Shown: positions 1 through 8,708 of the stretch, in pieces | Numbering within the stretch: position 1 is the first letter of the stretch | Layout: each line of letters begins with the position of its first letter | From: Cyanobacteria bacterium QS_8_64_29 | GTDB lineage: Bacteria; Cyanobacteriota; Cyanobacteriia; Cyanobacteriales; Rubidibacteraceae | Direction: 5' to 3' | DNA: 43,865 nt | Assembly (NCBI GenBank): GCA_003022125.1 | Contig: PXQH01000052.1 | Location: 1 to 43,865, forward strand | Made by a program: the position numbers and the translations under genes | The notes under the pieces: generated by a model | The model's database searches: none | What the model was told of the DNA's origin: nothing | Seen by the model: the letters and a program-made list of their open reading frames with translations, nothing else

Positions 1-52
1 GCAGCGGTTCGATTTCGGCCCAAAGCTCGTCAGGCACGAGCGGCTTAGCCAT
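1..52 (-). CDS. IS5/IS4-type transposase, N-terminal fragment (runs off the window)
   Basis: Only 17 codons are inside the window, read from the ATG at 52 leftwards: MAKPLVPDELWAEIEPL. This opening, with a PLxPDELWxxIEPL pattern, is the usual start of small DDE transposases of the IS5 family found in many cyanobacteria and proteobacteria. The catalytic part lies outside the window, so activity cannot be judged. Its position, starting 51 bases from the end of the ABC-F gene, fits an element inserted into the 3' part of that gene. Confidence 0.75.
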   Translation of the reverse strand, partial: MAKPLVPDELWAEIEPL

Positions 53-103
53 GGCACAGATCGGAGCTCTCTACCCCTATCTATACCAGTTTTGTTAGGT
101 GCT
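1..103 (-). mobile_element. End of an IS5-type insertion sequence (continues off the left edge)
   Basis: The stretch holds the first codons of a transposase reading leftwards (start codon at 50-52) plus about 50 bases of non-coding sequence that would be the terminal part of the element. The outer boundary is inferred to lie near 103-107, where a CTAA tetranucleotide overlaps the stop codon of the neighbouring ABC-F gene. IS5-group elements often target short CTA-type sites. The terminal inverted repeat cannot be confirmed because the other end is outside the window. Confidence 0.6.
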
Positions 104-1785
104 CTAAGGGCTGGGTTGCCGCTCGCGGCCAGCGGTGGATTGGGCCGAGCGCGGCGCTTGCTGGGACTCATGCTCTTCCCGCTGCTTGTAGTCCCGATAG
201 ACCGAATAATTGCCCGGGTAGGAGCGGATCCGGCCGCCCTCACCCACCTCCAGGATGCGGTTCGTCACCCGGTCGAGGAAGTAGCGATCGTGGGAGACCG
301 TGAGGACGCAACCCTCGAAGGCTTGCAGGTAATCTTCCAGCACGCCCAACGTTTTGACATCCAGGTCGTTGGTGGGCTCATCCAACAGCAGCACGTTGGG
401 TGCCCCATCAGGATGCGCAGCAGGAACAACCGCCGCTGCTCGCCGCCCGAGAGCTGGTGCAGCGGCAAGTACTGGTGCCCGGGCGGGAACAAAAAGCGCT
501 CCAGCATCTGCGAGGCACTGATCGTGGTGCCCTCGCCGGTGGTGAGGTACTCGCCTACCTCGCGCAGGTAGTCGATGGGGCGCTGGTTTTGGTCTCGGGC
601 GCGCTGCAAGTGATGCGATTGCTGGTCGAAGTAGCCAATGCGGATGGTGCCGCCCCACTCCACGCGGCCGGCATCCGGTTGCAGGCGGCCGGCCACCACA
701 TCCAGCAGCGTAGTCTTACCGGCCCCATTGCGCCCGACAATGCCGGTGCGCTCGCCCGGGCTGACGGTGTAGCTAAAGTCGCGCACGATGGCGCGATTGC
801 CCCAAGCCTTGGAGACTTGCTGCAGCTCGATGGCTTTTTTACCCAGGCGGCGGCTGGGGGCCGAGATGGCTACCTGCCCCTCAGCTGGCTTGAAATCAAT
901 CGCCTGCAGCTCGCGCGCCCGCTGGACGCGAGCCTTCTGCTTAGTGCCGCGTGCTTTGGGATCGCGCCGCAGCCAGGCGAGTTCCCGGCGCAGGATGGCT
1001 TGGTGCTTTTGCTGCGCGCGCGCAGCCGCCTGCTCCAGCTCGGCTTTTTGGGCGAGGTAGTGGGCGTAGTTGCCCTCATAGACGCGCAAATCGCCGCCCT
1101 CGAGCTCCACATTCCGCTCGGTAACGCCATCCAAAAAGTAGCGATTGTGGGTCACCAGCACCACCGCGCCGCGAAAGGCTTGCAGGTAGCCCTGCAGCCA
1201 GTCGATGGCCCGGACGTCGAGGTGGTTGGTGGGCTCATCCAGCAGCAGCACCTCCGGTTCGGTGAGCAAGGCGGCCGCCAGGGCCACGCGCTTGCGCTCG
1301 CCGCCCGAGAGATCCCGAATGGGCGTATTGAGGACGCCCAGGCCCAACTGGGTCAGTACGATGCGCGCGTGGGTTTCTAGATTCCAGGCATTGCAGGCAT
1401 CCATGCGCTCGGTGACCCGCGCTAGCTGGCCCAACAGCCGCTCGTCCTCGGGGGCTTGCGCCAACTGCGCCGAGAGGGTTTCGTACTCGCACACCAAGCG
1501 GGCGCGCTCGCAGCTATCGGCCAGGACTTGCTCTAGGACCGTCCGGTCCTCGGCCAGCGCTGGCTGCTGCGGCAAGTACGCCACCCGGACGTTGCCGCTG
1601 ACCTGAAAGCGACCGCTATCAACGGTTTCCCAACCGGCCAGGATCTGCAGTAGGGTCGATTTGCCCGAGCCGTTGGTACTGATCGCGCCTACTTTGTCCG
1701 TGGCGCCAATGCTGAGGGTGGCATCGCGCAGGATGGGTTTGATGCCAAATTCTTTCCAAACGCCTTGGAGGGTAAAAACGGCCAT
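104..1785 (-). pseudogene. ABC-F family ATPase (Uup-like), frameshifted and probably 3'-truncated
   Basis: The reading frame from ATG 1785 encodes an ABC-F protein with two ATPase domains and no membrane segments; members act on the ribosome or on DNA intermediates. Domain 1 has a Walker A NGSGKST and an LSGGERKRVALAAALL signature followed by DEPTNHLD. Domain 2 has GRNGAGKTT and LSGGEQRR. Just before the second Walker B the frame is lost at a CCCC run (403-406). The missing part (APNVLLLDEPTNDLD, then SHDRYFLDRVTN) continues in the next frame down to the stop at 104. One missing base in a G run on the coding strand explains this. The protein also ends soon after domain 2, with no C-terminal coiled-coil domain, exactly where the IS5-type element begins. 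It shares its strand with leuB (39 bases apart). A sequencing error in the homopolymer is the main alternative for the frameshift. Confidence 0.8.
403..406 (-). other. Frameshift site in the ABC-F gene
   Basis: Upstream the frame reads ILMG then HPTCCCW. One base over it reads APNVLLLDEPTN, the expected Walker B region. A fifth G in the coding-strand run GGGG would restore the frame. Confidence 0.75.
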
Positions 1786-1824
1786 GGCGCTCGGTTGGGG
1801 GGGTGCCGGTAGCTAGGCAGAGCG

Positions 1825-2907
1825 CTACTCGAGGCAGGCCAGCACAGCATCGCCCATGGCCTGGCAGCCCAGCTGCCGCATGCCGGGCGCCATAATGTCA
1901 CCGGTGCGATCGCCGCGCTCGAGGACGCGCCTTACGGCCTGCTCGATGTGATCGGCGGCTTGGGGCTGACCCAGGCCGTAACGCAACATCATGGCAGCGC
2001 TGAGGACTTGCGCCAGCGGGTTGGCGGCATCCTGGCCGGCAATGTCGGGCGCGGAGCCGTGGACAGGCTCGAACACCCCTGGCTGGGCGGCTCCTATGCT
2101 AGCAGAGGGCAACATGCCGATGCTGCCGGTCAGCATGGCAGCCGCATCGGAGAGGATGTCGCCAAACAGGTTGCCGGTGACGATAGTGTCGAACTGGGTG
2201 GGATCGCGCACTAGCTGCATGGCGGCGTTGTCCACATAGAGGTGCGCGAGTTGGACGTCCGGGTATTCGGCCGCCAGCGCCTCGAGGCGCTGGCGCCAAA
2301 ACTGCGAGACCTCGAGCACGTTGGCTTTATCCACCGAATGGAGCTTGCCGCTGCGCTTGCGCGCTGTTTCGAAGGCGACCCGCGCGATGCGCTCGATCTC
2401 GCTGCTGGTGTAGGCCATGGTGTTGACGCCGCGGCGCTCGCCCCCCTCGGCCTCGAAGATGCCTTTAGGCTGGGCAAAGTAAACGCCACCGGTGAGCTCG
2501 CGCACGACCATGATGTCGGCACCTTCCACCACCGAGCGCTTGAGCGTCGAGGCATCGGCCAGCTGCGGAAAGACGGTTGCCGGGCGCAGGTTGGCAAACA
2601 GCGATAGGCCCGAGCGCAGCGCTAGCAAGCCGGTTTCGGGCCGTTGCTCGCGCGGCAGCTCGTCCCATTGCGGACCGCCGATGGCCGCTAGCAGGACGGC
2701 GTCGCTATCGCGGCACTGCGCGAGGGTGGCCTGGGGCAGTGGCTCGCCGGTCTCGTCGATGGCCGCCCCGCCCATCAGCGCCGTTTGGAACTCAAAGCGC
2801 AGATCGCACTGCGAGCCCACAGCCTGCAAAACGCGCACGGCCACATCCATGATTTCGGGGCCGATGCCATCGCCGGGGAGCAAGGTAATGCGGTAGGGCT
2901 GGCGCAT
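1825..2907 (-). CDS. leuB: 3-isopropylmalate dehydrogenase
   Basis: This is the NAD-dependent oxidative decarboxylation step of leucine synthesis, converting 3-isopropylmalate to 2-oxoisocaproate in the cytosol. The 360-residue length is normal. It opens with [15 protein letters not shown] and carries the substrate region [14 protein letters not shown], the [11 protein letters not shown] strand, the catalytic [14 protein letters not shown] lysine/aspartate region, [25 protein letters not shown] and the NAD-binding [14 protein letters not shown]. Start ATG 2907 matches the family N-terminus. It is transcribed away from the ABC exporter pair; the 110 bases between them must hold both promoters. 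The ABC-F gene follows on the same strand. Confidence 0.97.
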   Translation of the reverse strand: MRQPYRITLLPGDGIGPEIMDVAVRVLQAVGSQCDLRFEFQTALMGGAAIDETGEPLPQATLAQCRDSDAVLLAAIGGPQWDELPREQRPETGLLALRSGLSLFANLRPATVFPQLADASTLKRSVVEGADIMVVRELTGGVYFAQPKGIFEAEGGERRGVNTMAYTSSEIERIARVAFETARKRSGKLHSVDKANVLEVSQFWRQRLEALAAEYPDVQLAHLYVDNAAMQLVRDPTQFDTIVTGNLFGDILSDAAAMLTGSIGMLPSASIGAAQPGVFEPVHGSAPDIAGQDAANPLAQVLSAAMMLRYGLGQPQAADHIEQAVRRVLERGDRTGDIMAPGMRQLGCQAMGDAVLACLE

Positions 2908-3007
2908 GGGAGCGGTTATTTGCTGGCTGCCGCACCCACCCTAGCCCGGTTGGCACTCCCAGCGGACAGTGCGCTCGCGGCAGGCTACCGTACCCCTAAC
3001 GGTTGCT

Positions 3008-3012
3008 GGAGG
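3008..3012 (+). promoter_or_regulatory. Ribosome-binding site deciding the start of the ABC ATPase
   Basis: GGAGG lies 5 bases upstream of ATG 3018 and would fall inside the coding region if the upstream TTG at 3003 were used. Confidence 0.7.
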
Positions 3013-3017
3013 ATGCC

Positions 3018-4019
3018 ATGGCCGGCGAGCGCTCCCAGCTTGCTCCGGATGCCGCCCAGCGCGAGGCGGGCGCCGTGATCGCCACCTACGGGCTCACCAA
3101 ACGCTTCGAGCGCCAAGTGGCGGTCAACGATGTAGATTTGCAGGTTGCCCCCGGCAAAATCTACGGCCTGATTGGCCCCAATGGGGCGGGCAAAACCACG
3201 CTGCTGCGCCTGCTGGCTGCGGTCGAGGCCCCCACGCGCGGCGAAATTTACCTGCACGGCGAGCGCCTCTCGCGCGGTGCCGACAGCGCCCACCTGCGGC
3301 GCCGCCTGGGCTACCTCCCGGACGACTTTCCGGTTTATGACGACCTGAGCGTGTGGGACTATCTGGACTACTTTGCGCGCCTGTACCGGTTGCGCCAATC
3401 CCAACGCCGCCGCCGCCTGCAAGAAGTGCTGGAGCTCGTACAGCTAACGCCCAAGCGCAAAAGCGCGGTTGCCACCCTCTCGCGCGGCATGAAGCAGCGC
3501 CTGAGCCTGGCGCGCACCCTGGTTCCCGAGCCCACCGTGCTGCTACTGGATGAGCCCACCTCGCAGCTCGATCCGGCCTCGCGCCAGACCGTCTGGGACG
3601 CCATCCGGACCTTGCAGGAGGCCGGCATGACGACCATCATTGCCTCGCACGGGCTGGGCGATTTGGAAGCGCTCTGCACCTCGGTGGGAATCCTAGAGCT
3701 GGGCCATCTGGTCGAGAGCGCCCCACTACCGGTGCTGCATCGGCGCTGGGGCAGCCCCGGCGTTGTGATTTCAGTCTCGGACGGTTGGGACAACCTGCAA
3801 CAGGCGCTGGCCGGTACTGCTGCCGTCAAGCGGTGGGAGCCCCTAACCCAGCAAGGCAACAGCGGCCGGATCTGGCTCCAGTTCGAAGGCGACGTGCGCG
3901 ATCGCGCCGAGCTGCTGCGATCGCTAGTCCAAGCGGGCGTTGCCGTGACCGAATTTCGCCCCCATGGCCCCACCTTGGAGCAGATCTTCCAGCACCTGGA
4001 CCACCAACAGGCCGATTAG
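3018..4019 (+). CDS. ABC transporter ATP-binding protein (ABC-2 exporter type)
   Basis: A 333-residue ATPase subunit that would energise the membrane protein encoded just downstream. Residues about 15-230 form the nucleotide-binding domain, with GLIGPNGAGKTTLLRLLA (Walker A), LSRGMKQRLSLARTL (signature with an LSRGM variant), VLLLDEPTSQLDP (Walker B) and a switch histidine in IIASHGLGDLEALC. About 100 further residues follow, as in DrrA/CcmA-like exporters. I chose ATG 3018 rather than the TTG at 3003 because GGAGG at 3008-3012 sits 5 bases before it. The substrate is unknown. Cyanobacteria commonly have this type of pair, but I cannot assign a cargo. Confidence 0.9.
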   Translation: MAGERSQLAPDAAQREAGAVIATYGLTKRFERQVAVNDVDLQVAPGKIYGLIGPNGAGKTTLLRLLAAVEAPTRGEIYLHGERLSRGADSAHLRRRLGYLPDDFPVYDDLSVWDYLDYFARLYRLRQSQRRRRLQEVLELVQLTPKRKSAVATLSRGMKQRLSLARTLVPEPTVLLLDEPTSQLDPASRQTVWDAIRTLQEAGMTTIIASHGLGDLEALCTSVGILELGHLVESAPLPVLHRRWGSPGVVISVSDGWDNLQQALAGTAAVKRWEPLTQQGNSGRIWLQFEGDVRDRAELLRSLVQAGVAVTEFRPHGPTLEQIFQHLDHQQAD

Positions 4020-4100
4020 CGCTTCGGCCCGATTCGGGTTAACGTTGGGACGCAGCCTGATGCTGCCAGCCGATCGGTTTGGATGAGGAGTGGGCAACCC

Positions 4101-5774
4101 ATGGGACGCACGCTGCTGAGCCGCTTGGGCGAGCTCAACCCGCAACTGTTCCGCGAGCTCAAGGGGCGGCTGACCCCGGCTAAATTGAGCGTTGCGGCGG
4201 CCATTTCGCTAGGCGGCCAATTGCTGCTGTACGCGTTTTTGCAGGCGCGCCTGAGCGTAGATTCTTTCTGCGCGACTAGCTCGCCAGCGCTGCGTTACCG
4301 CGATGCTGATATTGGCGGGCGCGCCGGCCAAACGGCCAGCGAATCCGCCATTAATTGGCCGCTTTGGTGGCTGGATGCATTCGTTGCGCTAAGCGCGATC
4401 GGCATGGGCGCGCTGCTGGTCGTGAGCACCTACATGCTCGTTGCCGATCTGGCGCGGGAGGAGCGCCGCGGCACCCTGGCGTTCGTTCGCCACAGCCCGC
4501 AATCGGCAACCACCGTGCTGGTGGGCAAGTTGCTGGGCGTTCCCGTGCTGCTTTATGTAGCAGTCCTTTTGGCCTTGCCGCTGCATTTGGGCGCGGGTAT
4601 GGCCGCCCAACTGCCGCTGGGGCCGATTTTCGGGTTTTATGTTGCCTTGGCAGCCAGTTGCGCCTTTTTCTATAGCGCTGCCCTGTTGTGGGGCCTGGTG
4701 GGCGCGCGCTGGGGACACCTCCCCATCTGGCTGGGGAGCGGTGCCGTCTTGCTGTATTGGGGCACTGCAACCGCCAACCTCTTAGACCTGGACGCTGCCT
4801 CTGTTTTCCCGCTCGTCACTGCCACCCCACTCGATTGGTTGCAGCTGTTTTACCCCGGCTTTGCCCTCCCCTATGCCGTTAGCGAAGCGCCGCACTCGCT
4901 GGAGACCATCGGCTATCTCAACATCAAGGATTGGGCGCAGCTGCAGTGGTTCGGCCAGCTGTTCTGGCAAGCGCCAGCCCGCGGGATTGGCTTCATGCTG
5001 GCCAACTACGCCATCGGAACGGTGGCAATTTGGAGCGCGCTCAAGCGCCGCTTTGACACCCCCGAACGGCCGCTTGCGAGCAAGCCCCAGAGTTATGGCA
5101 TCGTGGGTGCTTTTACGTTGGGCGCTTTGGGCTTTGCCGTCCAAATGCCCGGCCTCGAGTACCGCCCAGTGGCAAGTTTCGCCATGCTGTTCGGGCTGGA
5201 GTTGCTGCTGTTTCTGGGCCTCATTGCCGCGCTTACTCCCCACCGCCCCACTTTGCAGGCGTGGCTGCGCGCGCGCGCGAGCCGCACCCGGCGGCCGCTA
5301 GCTGTCGCTCTGCTGTGGGACGATGGCAGTCCGGCTGTGGGGGCGATCGCGCTCGGCTTGGCGATTGCGTCGGCGGCAATTGGGGGGTCGGCGCTGCTGT
5401 TGCCGCTGGAGGGCAGTCGCCCGGTGGTGCTGGTGGGCTGGTTTGTCACCGCCGGCACGATTTTGCTAGCCGCCACCTTGGTGCAGGGGCTGCTACTGCT
5501 GCGGACCCGGCAACGCAGCCGTTGGGCAACGGGCGCGATTGCGGCGCTGGTGGTGCTGCCGGTTGCGAGCCGAGTGGTGGGCGGACCAACTGCGCTGGCG
5601 CTACTGCTGTTTCCAATGCCTGCGATCGGAGCTGCGCCAACCATAACCGTTTTTTGGACCATCCTGGGGCAGTGGACGGCCATCGTGCTGTTGAATCTGG
5701 GAACGGTGCAGCAGCTAAAGCGCGCCGAGCGCTCGGAGTTTGCGGCCTTGCAAGCCGAGCGTAACGCCGCCTAG
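4101..5774 (+). CDS. ABC-2 type transporter permease
   Basis: A 557-residue integral membrane protein, partner of the ATPase 81 bases upstream. It has a short cytoplasmic N-terminus, a first hydrophobic segment around SVAAAISLGGQLLLYAF, and then a block near residues 90-240 with several membrane spans. A coupling-type motif REERRGTLAFVRHSPQS follows the second span, typical of ABC-2 permeases. More spans follow in two further clusters (about residues 330-400 and 430-550), giving roughly 12 in all by eye. ATG 4101 is preferred over ATG 4083 because GAGGAG (4085-4090) can serve as its ribosome-binding site. The exported substrate is unknown. Confidence 0.85.
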   Translation: MGRTLLSRLGELNPQLFRELKGRLTPAKLSVAAAISLGGQLLLYAFLQARLSVDSFCATSSPALRYRDADIGGRAGQTASESAINWPLWWLDAFVALSAIGMGALLVVSTYMLVADLAREERRGTLAFVRHSPQSATTVLVGKLLGVPVLLYVAVLLALPLHLGAGMAAQLPLGPIFGFYVALAASCAFFYSAALLWGLVGARWGHLPIWLGSGAVLLYWGTATANLLDLDAASVFPLVTATPLDWLQLFYPGFALPYAVSEAPHSLETIGYLNIKDWAQLQWFGQLFWQAPARGIGFMLANYAIGTVAIWSALKRRFDTPERPLASKPQSYGIVGAFTLGALGFAVQMPGLEYRPVASFAMLFGLELLLFLGLIAALTPHRPTLQAWLRARASRTRRPLAVALLWDDGSPAVGAIALGLAIASAAIGGSALLLPLEGSRPVVLVGWFVTAGTILLAATLVQGLLLLRTRQRSRWATGAIAALVVLPVASRVVGGPTALALLLFPMPAIGAAPTITVFWTILGQWTAIVLLNLGTVQQLKRAERSEFAALQAERNAA

Positions 5775-5777
5775 CCG

Positions 5778-6689
5778 CTACTTTTTCTTTTGCCGCTCCT
5801 TCAGCGTTTTTTCAAGCAACTGCGGCAGTTGCGAGGGTTGCTTGGCAACGGTGACCTGGGCGCGCTCCAGGGCAGCAACTTTCTGCTTGGCGGTGCTGGT
5901 TTCGGGAAGCGGCACCGACAGGCGGGCTGCCACAATCGCGGTGGCCTCGCCCGAGCGGCGATTGATTTTGACGCGCGCCCCTGGCACGTAGGCAAACACC
6001 GGTTTGGTCAGCTCGGCAGCGACGGCGGCGGCCGCTTCTTCATCGCCCGAGCCCGGCTGGCCCACCAGCACGATGGCTTTGGTGTCCGGATCCTGCTCCA
6101 GCACCGACAGCCAGTGCCGAAAGCTCGAGCCGTAGAGTGCATCCGTGCCCAAATTGAGCGCCAGCGATTGCCCCAAACTAGCCTGGCTCAGCTGGCGGGC
6201 GACCTCATTCGTTAGGCCGTTGGAGCGGCTTATGATGCCCACCGAGCCGGCCTGGTAGAACTGCGGGTCGCTGGTGCCCAACAGCGCCGAGTTGGGGCGG
6301 ATGGTGCCGGCACTACCAGGGCCCAGCAGCAGCGTCTGGGTGGCTTCGGCCTTGCGAAACAACCGCACTAGATCCAGCGGCGGCACGCCGCCCGTCACCA
6401 GGACAATCTGGCGGATGCCGGCCGTGATCGCCTCTAGGGCCGCATCCAGGACCCAGTAGGGGTGGGCAAACACCAACGAGGTTTCGATGGGACCGACAGC
6501 CTCGATCGCCTGGGCGACCAGATCGAATACCGGAATTTCGGCTTGTTCCCCGCCGCCCCAACCGGGCTGGGTACCGGCCACAACGGGCGTACCGTAGGCC
6601 TGCATCTGAGCTGCATAGTGCGCGCCCAGCGGCTCGTTGATGCCCTGAATCAGCACCCGGGATTGCGGATCGAACGGTTGCGCACTCAT
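5778..6689 (-). CDS. Succinyl-CoA synthetase alpha-like protein lacking the catalytic histidine
   Basis: A 303-residue protein with the two-domain layout of SucD. A CoA-binding Rossmann domain (VLIQGINEPLGAHYAAQMQAYG, then TPVVAGTQPGWGG) is followed by the ligase domain (GSVGIISRSNGLTNEVARQL). Canonical SucD has GHAGAI with the phosphorylated histidine and GEIGG with a glutamate that steadies it. Here the aligned stretches read GEATAI (Glu248 in the His position) and GQPGSG (Gln211). The PNCPG loop is also changed, to PGSAG. The start at 6689 overlaps the end of the sucC-like gene by ATGA, so the two are coupled. Classic phosphohistidine chemistry looks impossible from what is seen. It may be a regulatory or other CoA-binding protein, or use another mechanism. 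The C-terminus is lysine-rich. Confidence 0.85.
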   Translation of the reverse strand: MSAQPFDPQSRVLIQGINEPLGAHYAAQMQAYGTPVVAGTQPGWGGGEQAEIPVFDLVAQAIEAVGPIETSLVFAHPYWVLDAALEAITAGIRQIVLVTGGVPPLDLVRLFRKAEATQTLLLGPGSAGTIRPNSALLGTSDPQFYQAGSVGIISRSNGLTNEVARQLSQASLGQSLALNLGTDALYGSSFRHWLSVLEQDPDTKAIVLVGQPGSGDEEAAAAVAAELTKPVFAYVPGARVKINRRSGEATAIVAARLSVPLPETSTAKQKVAALERAQVTVAKQPSQLPQLLEKTLKERQKKK

Positions 6690-7864
6690 CGCGATTTGGC
6701 CAGCGACGCTGCTTGCCGGATGGCTTCCTCCCCATCCGCCATCCAGTGCACGGGCAACTCGGCCAAACGCTCTTGGAACGGCCCCAGATCGCCGCCCACC
6801 AAGCGGATGACGTACTGGCAGTGCTCCGAGCTTGCCTCGGCATCCGCTGGGACTTGGAGCAGGTTGGCGATTGCCTCGCCTGCGGCCTCGCTCGCGGCTG
6901 GCCCGCAGGTGAGATTGACCAGAATGACCTCGACTTGAGGCGTTGCTGCTAGCTGCATCAGCGTCTGCTCCAGCTGCCGGATGGCAGCCGTCTCGGGCGG
7001 GAGGTTGCCGGGCACGCGATCGCCGACCAGCAAGCAGCAGGCCAACTTGCCCCGATGCAGGGCCAGCAAATCCCACGTCGCCAGGGCCAAGCCCCAATCG
7101 TTGGCGATCGCGCCGATATTGGCCCGAGCGCCGTCGCTCCAATCGAGATCGCGCGGCGGGGGTGGCTCGCCCTCGGCCGGAACGGCATCTGCCGCCTGCA
7201 CCTGCTGCGGGGCTGCCAGCGAGCGCAAATCCGCGTGGCGGGCAATGGCGCTATCGTTGGCTTTTACCTTGCCATCCAGGGCCATGACTTCGCTGTCGGG
7301 GCCGATCCCCAGCGGGTTGATCTCGACGCTATTGAGATCTTTGTCCACCAGCAGCTGGTACATCTTTTCGATCACCGTGCTGATGGCCTGGATGCGATCG
7401 CCACTCAAGCCCATGCGGATGGCGAGGTGGCGCGCGTAAAACGGCGAAAAATCGTCATCGACCACCACGCTCTGCAGCTGCTCCACCACTGACTCGGGCC
7501 CCATGCCGCCCTGGACCGATCCCAACAGCACCAGACACTGGCGCTGGTAATCCAGCACCACCGCTAGCAAGAACTCTTGCTCGGCGTCGTAGCGGGCCTC
7601 GGCCAGCAGCACCTGGGGATACTCGCCCAAAATGGGCAAGTTAAAAATACTGCGCGCCGCGGCGATGGCATCGATGGTGTTTTCGACAAAGCGCACGCCA
7701 CCGACCTGCCCGCGCCCGCCGGCGTGGACCTGCGACTTAAGGACCACCGGGTAGGGGATTTGCAGTCGCTTGAGGCTGCGGGGATCGTCGATGCGTTGCG
7801 AGGGCAGCACCGGGATACCCACTTCCCCAAATAGCTCCTTAGCTTGGTACTCCAGTAAATCCAT
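6686..7864 (-). CDS. Succinyl-CoA synthetase beta-like protein (ATP-grasp), altered C-terminal domain
   Basis: A 392-residue homologue of SucC. The N-terminal ATP-grasp half is well kept: MDLLEYQAKELFGEVGIPV, then VVLKSQVHAGGRGQVGGVRFV and VEINPLGI. The C-terminal half diverges at the points that normally contact the phosphohistidine and CoA end. The usual NGAGLAM becomes NDWGLAL, the glycine-rich DVGGGA loop becomes LVGDRVPG, and NIFGGI becomes NLTCGP. A Pro-rich linker (AEGEPPPPRD) sits near residue 225. It is followed with a 4-base overlap by the alpha-like gene, which is degenerate at matching positions, so both have probably changed function together. In a cyanobacterium the ordinary role would be the succinyl-CoA step of the TCA cycle; I do not think that role is safe to assign here. 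Confidence 0.85.
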   Translation of the reverse strand: MDLLEYQAKELFGEVGIPVLPSQRIDDPRSLKRLQIPYPVVLKSQVHAGGRGQVGGVRFVENTIDAIAAARSIFNLPILGEYPQVLLAEARYDAEQEFLLAVVLDYQRQCLVLLGSVQGGMGPESVVEQLQSVVVDDDFSPFYARHLAIRMGLSGDRIQAISTVIEKMYQLLVDKDLNSVEINPLGIGPDSEVMALDGKVKANDSAIARHADLRSLAAPQQVQAADAVPAEGEPPPPRDLDWSDGARANIGAIANDWGLALATWDLLALHRGKLACCLLVGDRVPGNLPPETAAIRQLEQTLMQLAATPQVEVILVNLTCGPAASEAAGEAIANLLQVPADAEASSEHCQYVIRLVGGDLGPFQERLAELPVHWMADGEEAIRQAASLAKSR

Positions 7865-7887
7865 GGGGAAGCGAGCGCTGGCAGGGG

Positions 7888-8670
7888 TTAGCGCGGGTCG
7901 ATGAGCTGGGCGTTGCGGTTGAAAAACTGGCGGTAGACACCCTCAGCTACCAGCAGCGTAGCAACCGCACTGGCCGCCGCTTGCATTACCAATACTAACC
8001 CTTGATAGGCGGCGGCATTGAGCGGATCGATGCCGCCCAGTAGCTGGCCGGCCAGCAGGCCGGGCAGCGTTGCCAGCCCCACCACGCTCATTTGATTGAG
8101 CGCGGGTAGCATGCCCGCACGGACTGCTGCCTGGCGGTAGGGGGTGGCAGCTTGCCGCGGCGTTGCCCCCAAGCTCAGGTGCGTCTCAATGGCGGAGCGG
8201 CTGCGGCTCAGGGTGTCCACCAGGCGCTCGCCGGCAACAGTGGCGCTGCTGGCGGCATTGCCCACGGTCATGCCCGCCAATGGGATGAGGTACTGGGGTT
8301 CGTGCCAGCTGGGCGGTTGCCCGATCGCGACCAAGACGTAGCCGAGCGTCAGCGTGCTGCTGGCTAACAACGCGCCCCAGTTTAGGGGCAACAAACGCGG
8401 CAGCCGGCGCGAGATGCGATTGCGGGCGGCTAGCGCCGCAACGGTTATCATAACCGCCAGGGCGAGGGCGACCGCCCAGGGAGCATCCAATACAAAGACC
8501 GCGCCCAAGGCGTAGCCCAGCGCCGCCAACTGCAGGCAAGCGCGGCCGGTCGCCAGCACGATTTGCCCCTCCAGCTCCAGGCGCTGCCAGCTCGAGAGGG
8601 CCAAAGCCCCGCCCATGGGGACCAGGGCCAGTGCCAAATCGAGGGGCTCTAGGGTCAGCCAATCGGCCAT
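7888..8670 (-). CDS. FetB-like ABC permease (UPF0014 family)
   Basis: A 260-residue hydrophobic protein of the family of E. coli FetB/YbbM, which with an ATPase is linked to iron export and oxidative-stress tolerance. Features seen include an opening with an early membrane span, the segment RACLQLAALGYALGAVF, the conserved loop GMTVGNAASSATVAGERL near the middle, and LSLGATPRQAATPYRQAAVRAGMLP followed by LATLPGLLAGQLLGG. Six to seven spans are likely. No FetA-type ATPase gene lies next to it, so a partner must be elsewhere. It is divergent from the aminotransferase gene by 38 bases and 23 bases upstream of the sucC-like gene on the same strand. Confidence 0.85.
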   Translation of the reverse strand: MADWLTLEPLDLALALVPMGGALALSSWQRLELEGQIVLATGRACLQLAALGYALGAVFVLDAPWAVALALAVMITVAALAARNRISRRLPRLLPLNWGALLASSTLTLGYVLVAIGQPPSWHEPQYLIPLAGMTVGNAASSATVAGERLVDTLSRSRSAIETHLSLGATPRQAATPYRQAAVRAGMLPALNQMSVVGLATLPGLLAGQLLGGIDPLNAAAYQGLVLVMQAAASAVATLLVAEGVYRQFFNRNAQLIDPR

Positions 8671-8708
8671 CCGCCCGTTGCTCCGCTTCCACCGCAGCCA
8701 ATCCTGTC

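Noticed and set aside
400-1380. A 326-codon plus-strand frame opposite the ABC-F gene
   Set aside because: It is a shadow of the high-GC coding strand; no domain is recognisable.
5778-7142. A 454-codon reading frame for the sucD-like gene
   Set aside because: The first 151 codons are the wrong frame of the sucC-like gene; homology begins at the ATG at 6689.
8631-8708. Longer start for the aminotransferase
   Set aside because: It would overlap the FetB-like gene and add residues absent from the family; ATG 8709 gives the normal N-terminus.
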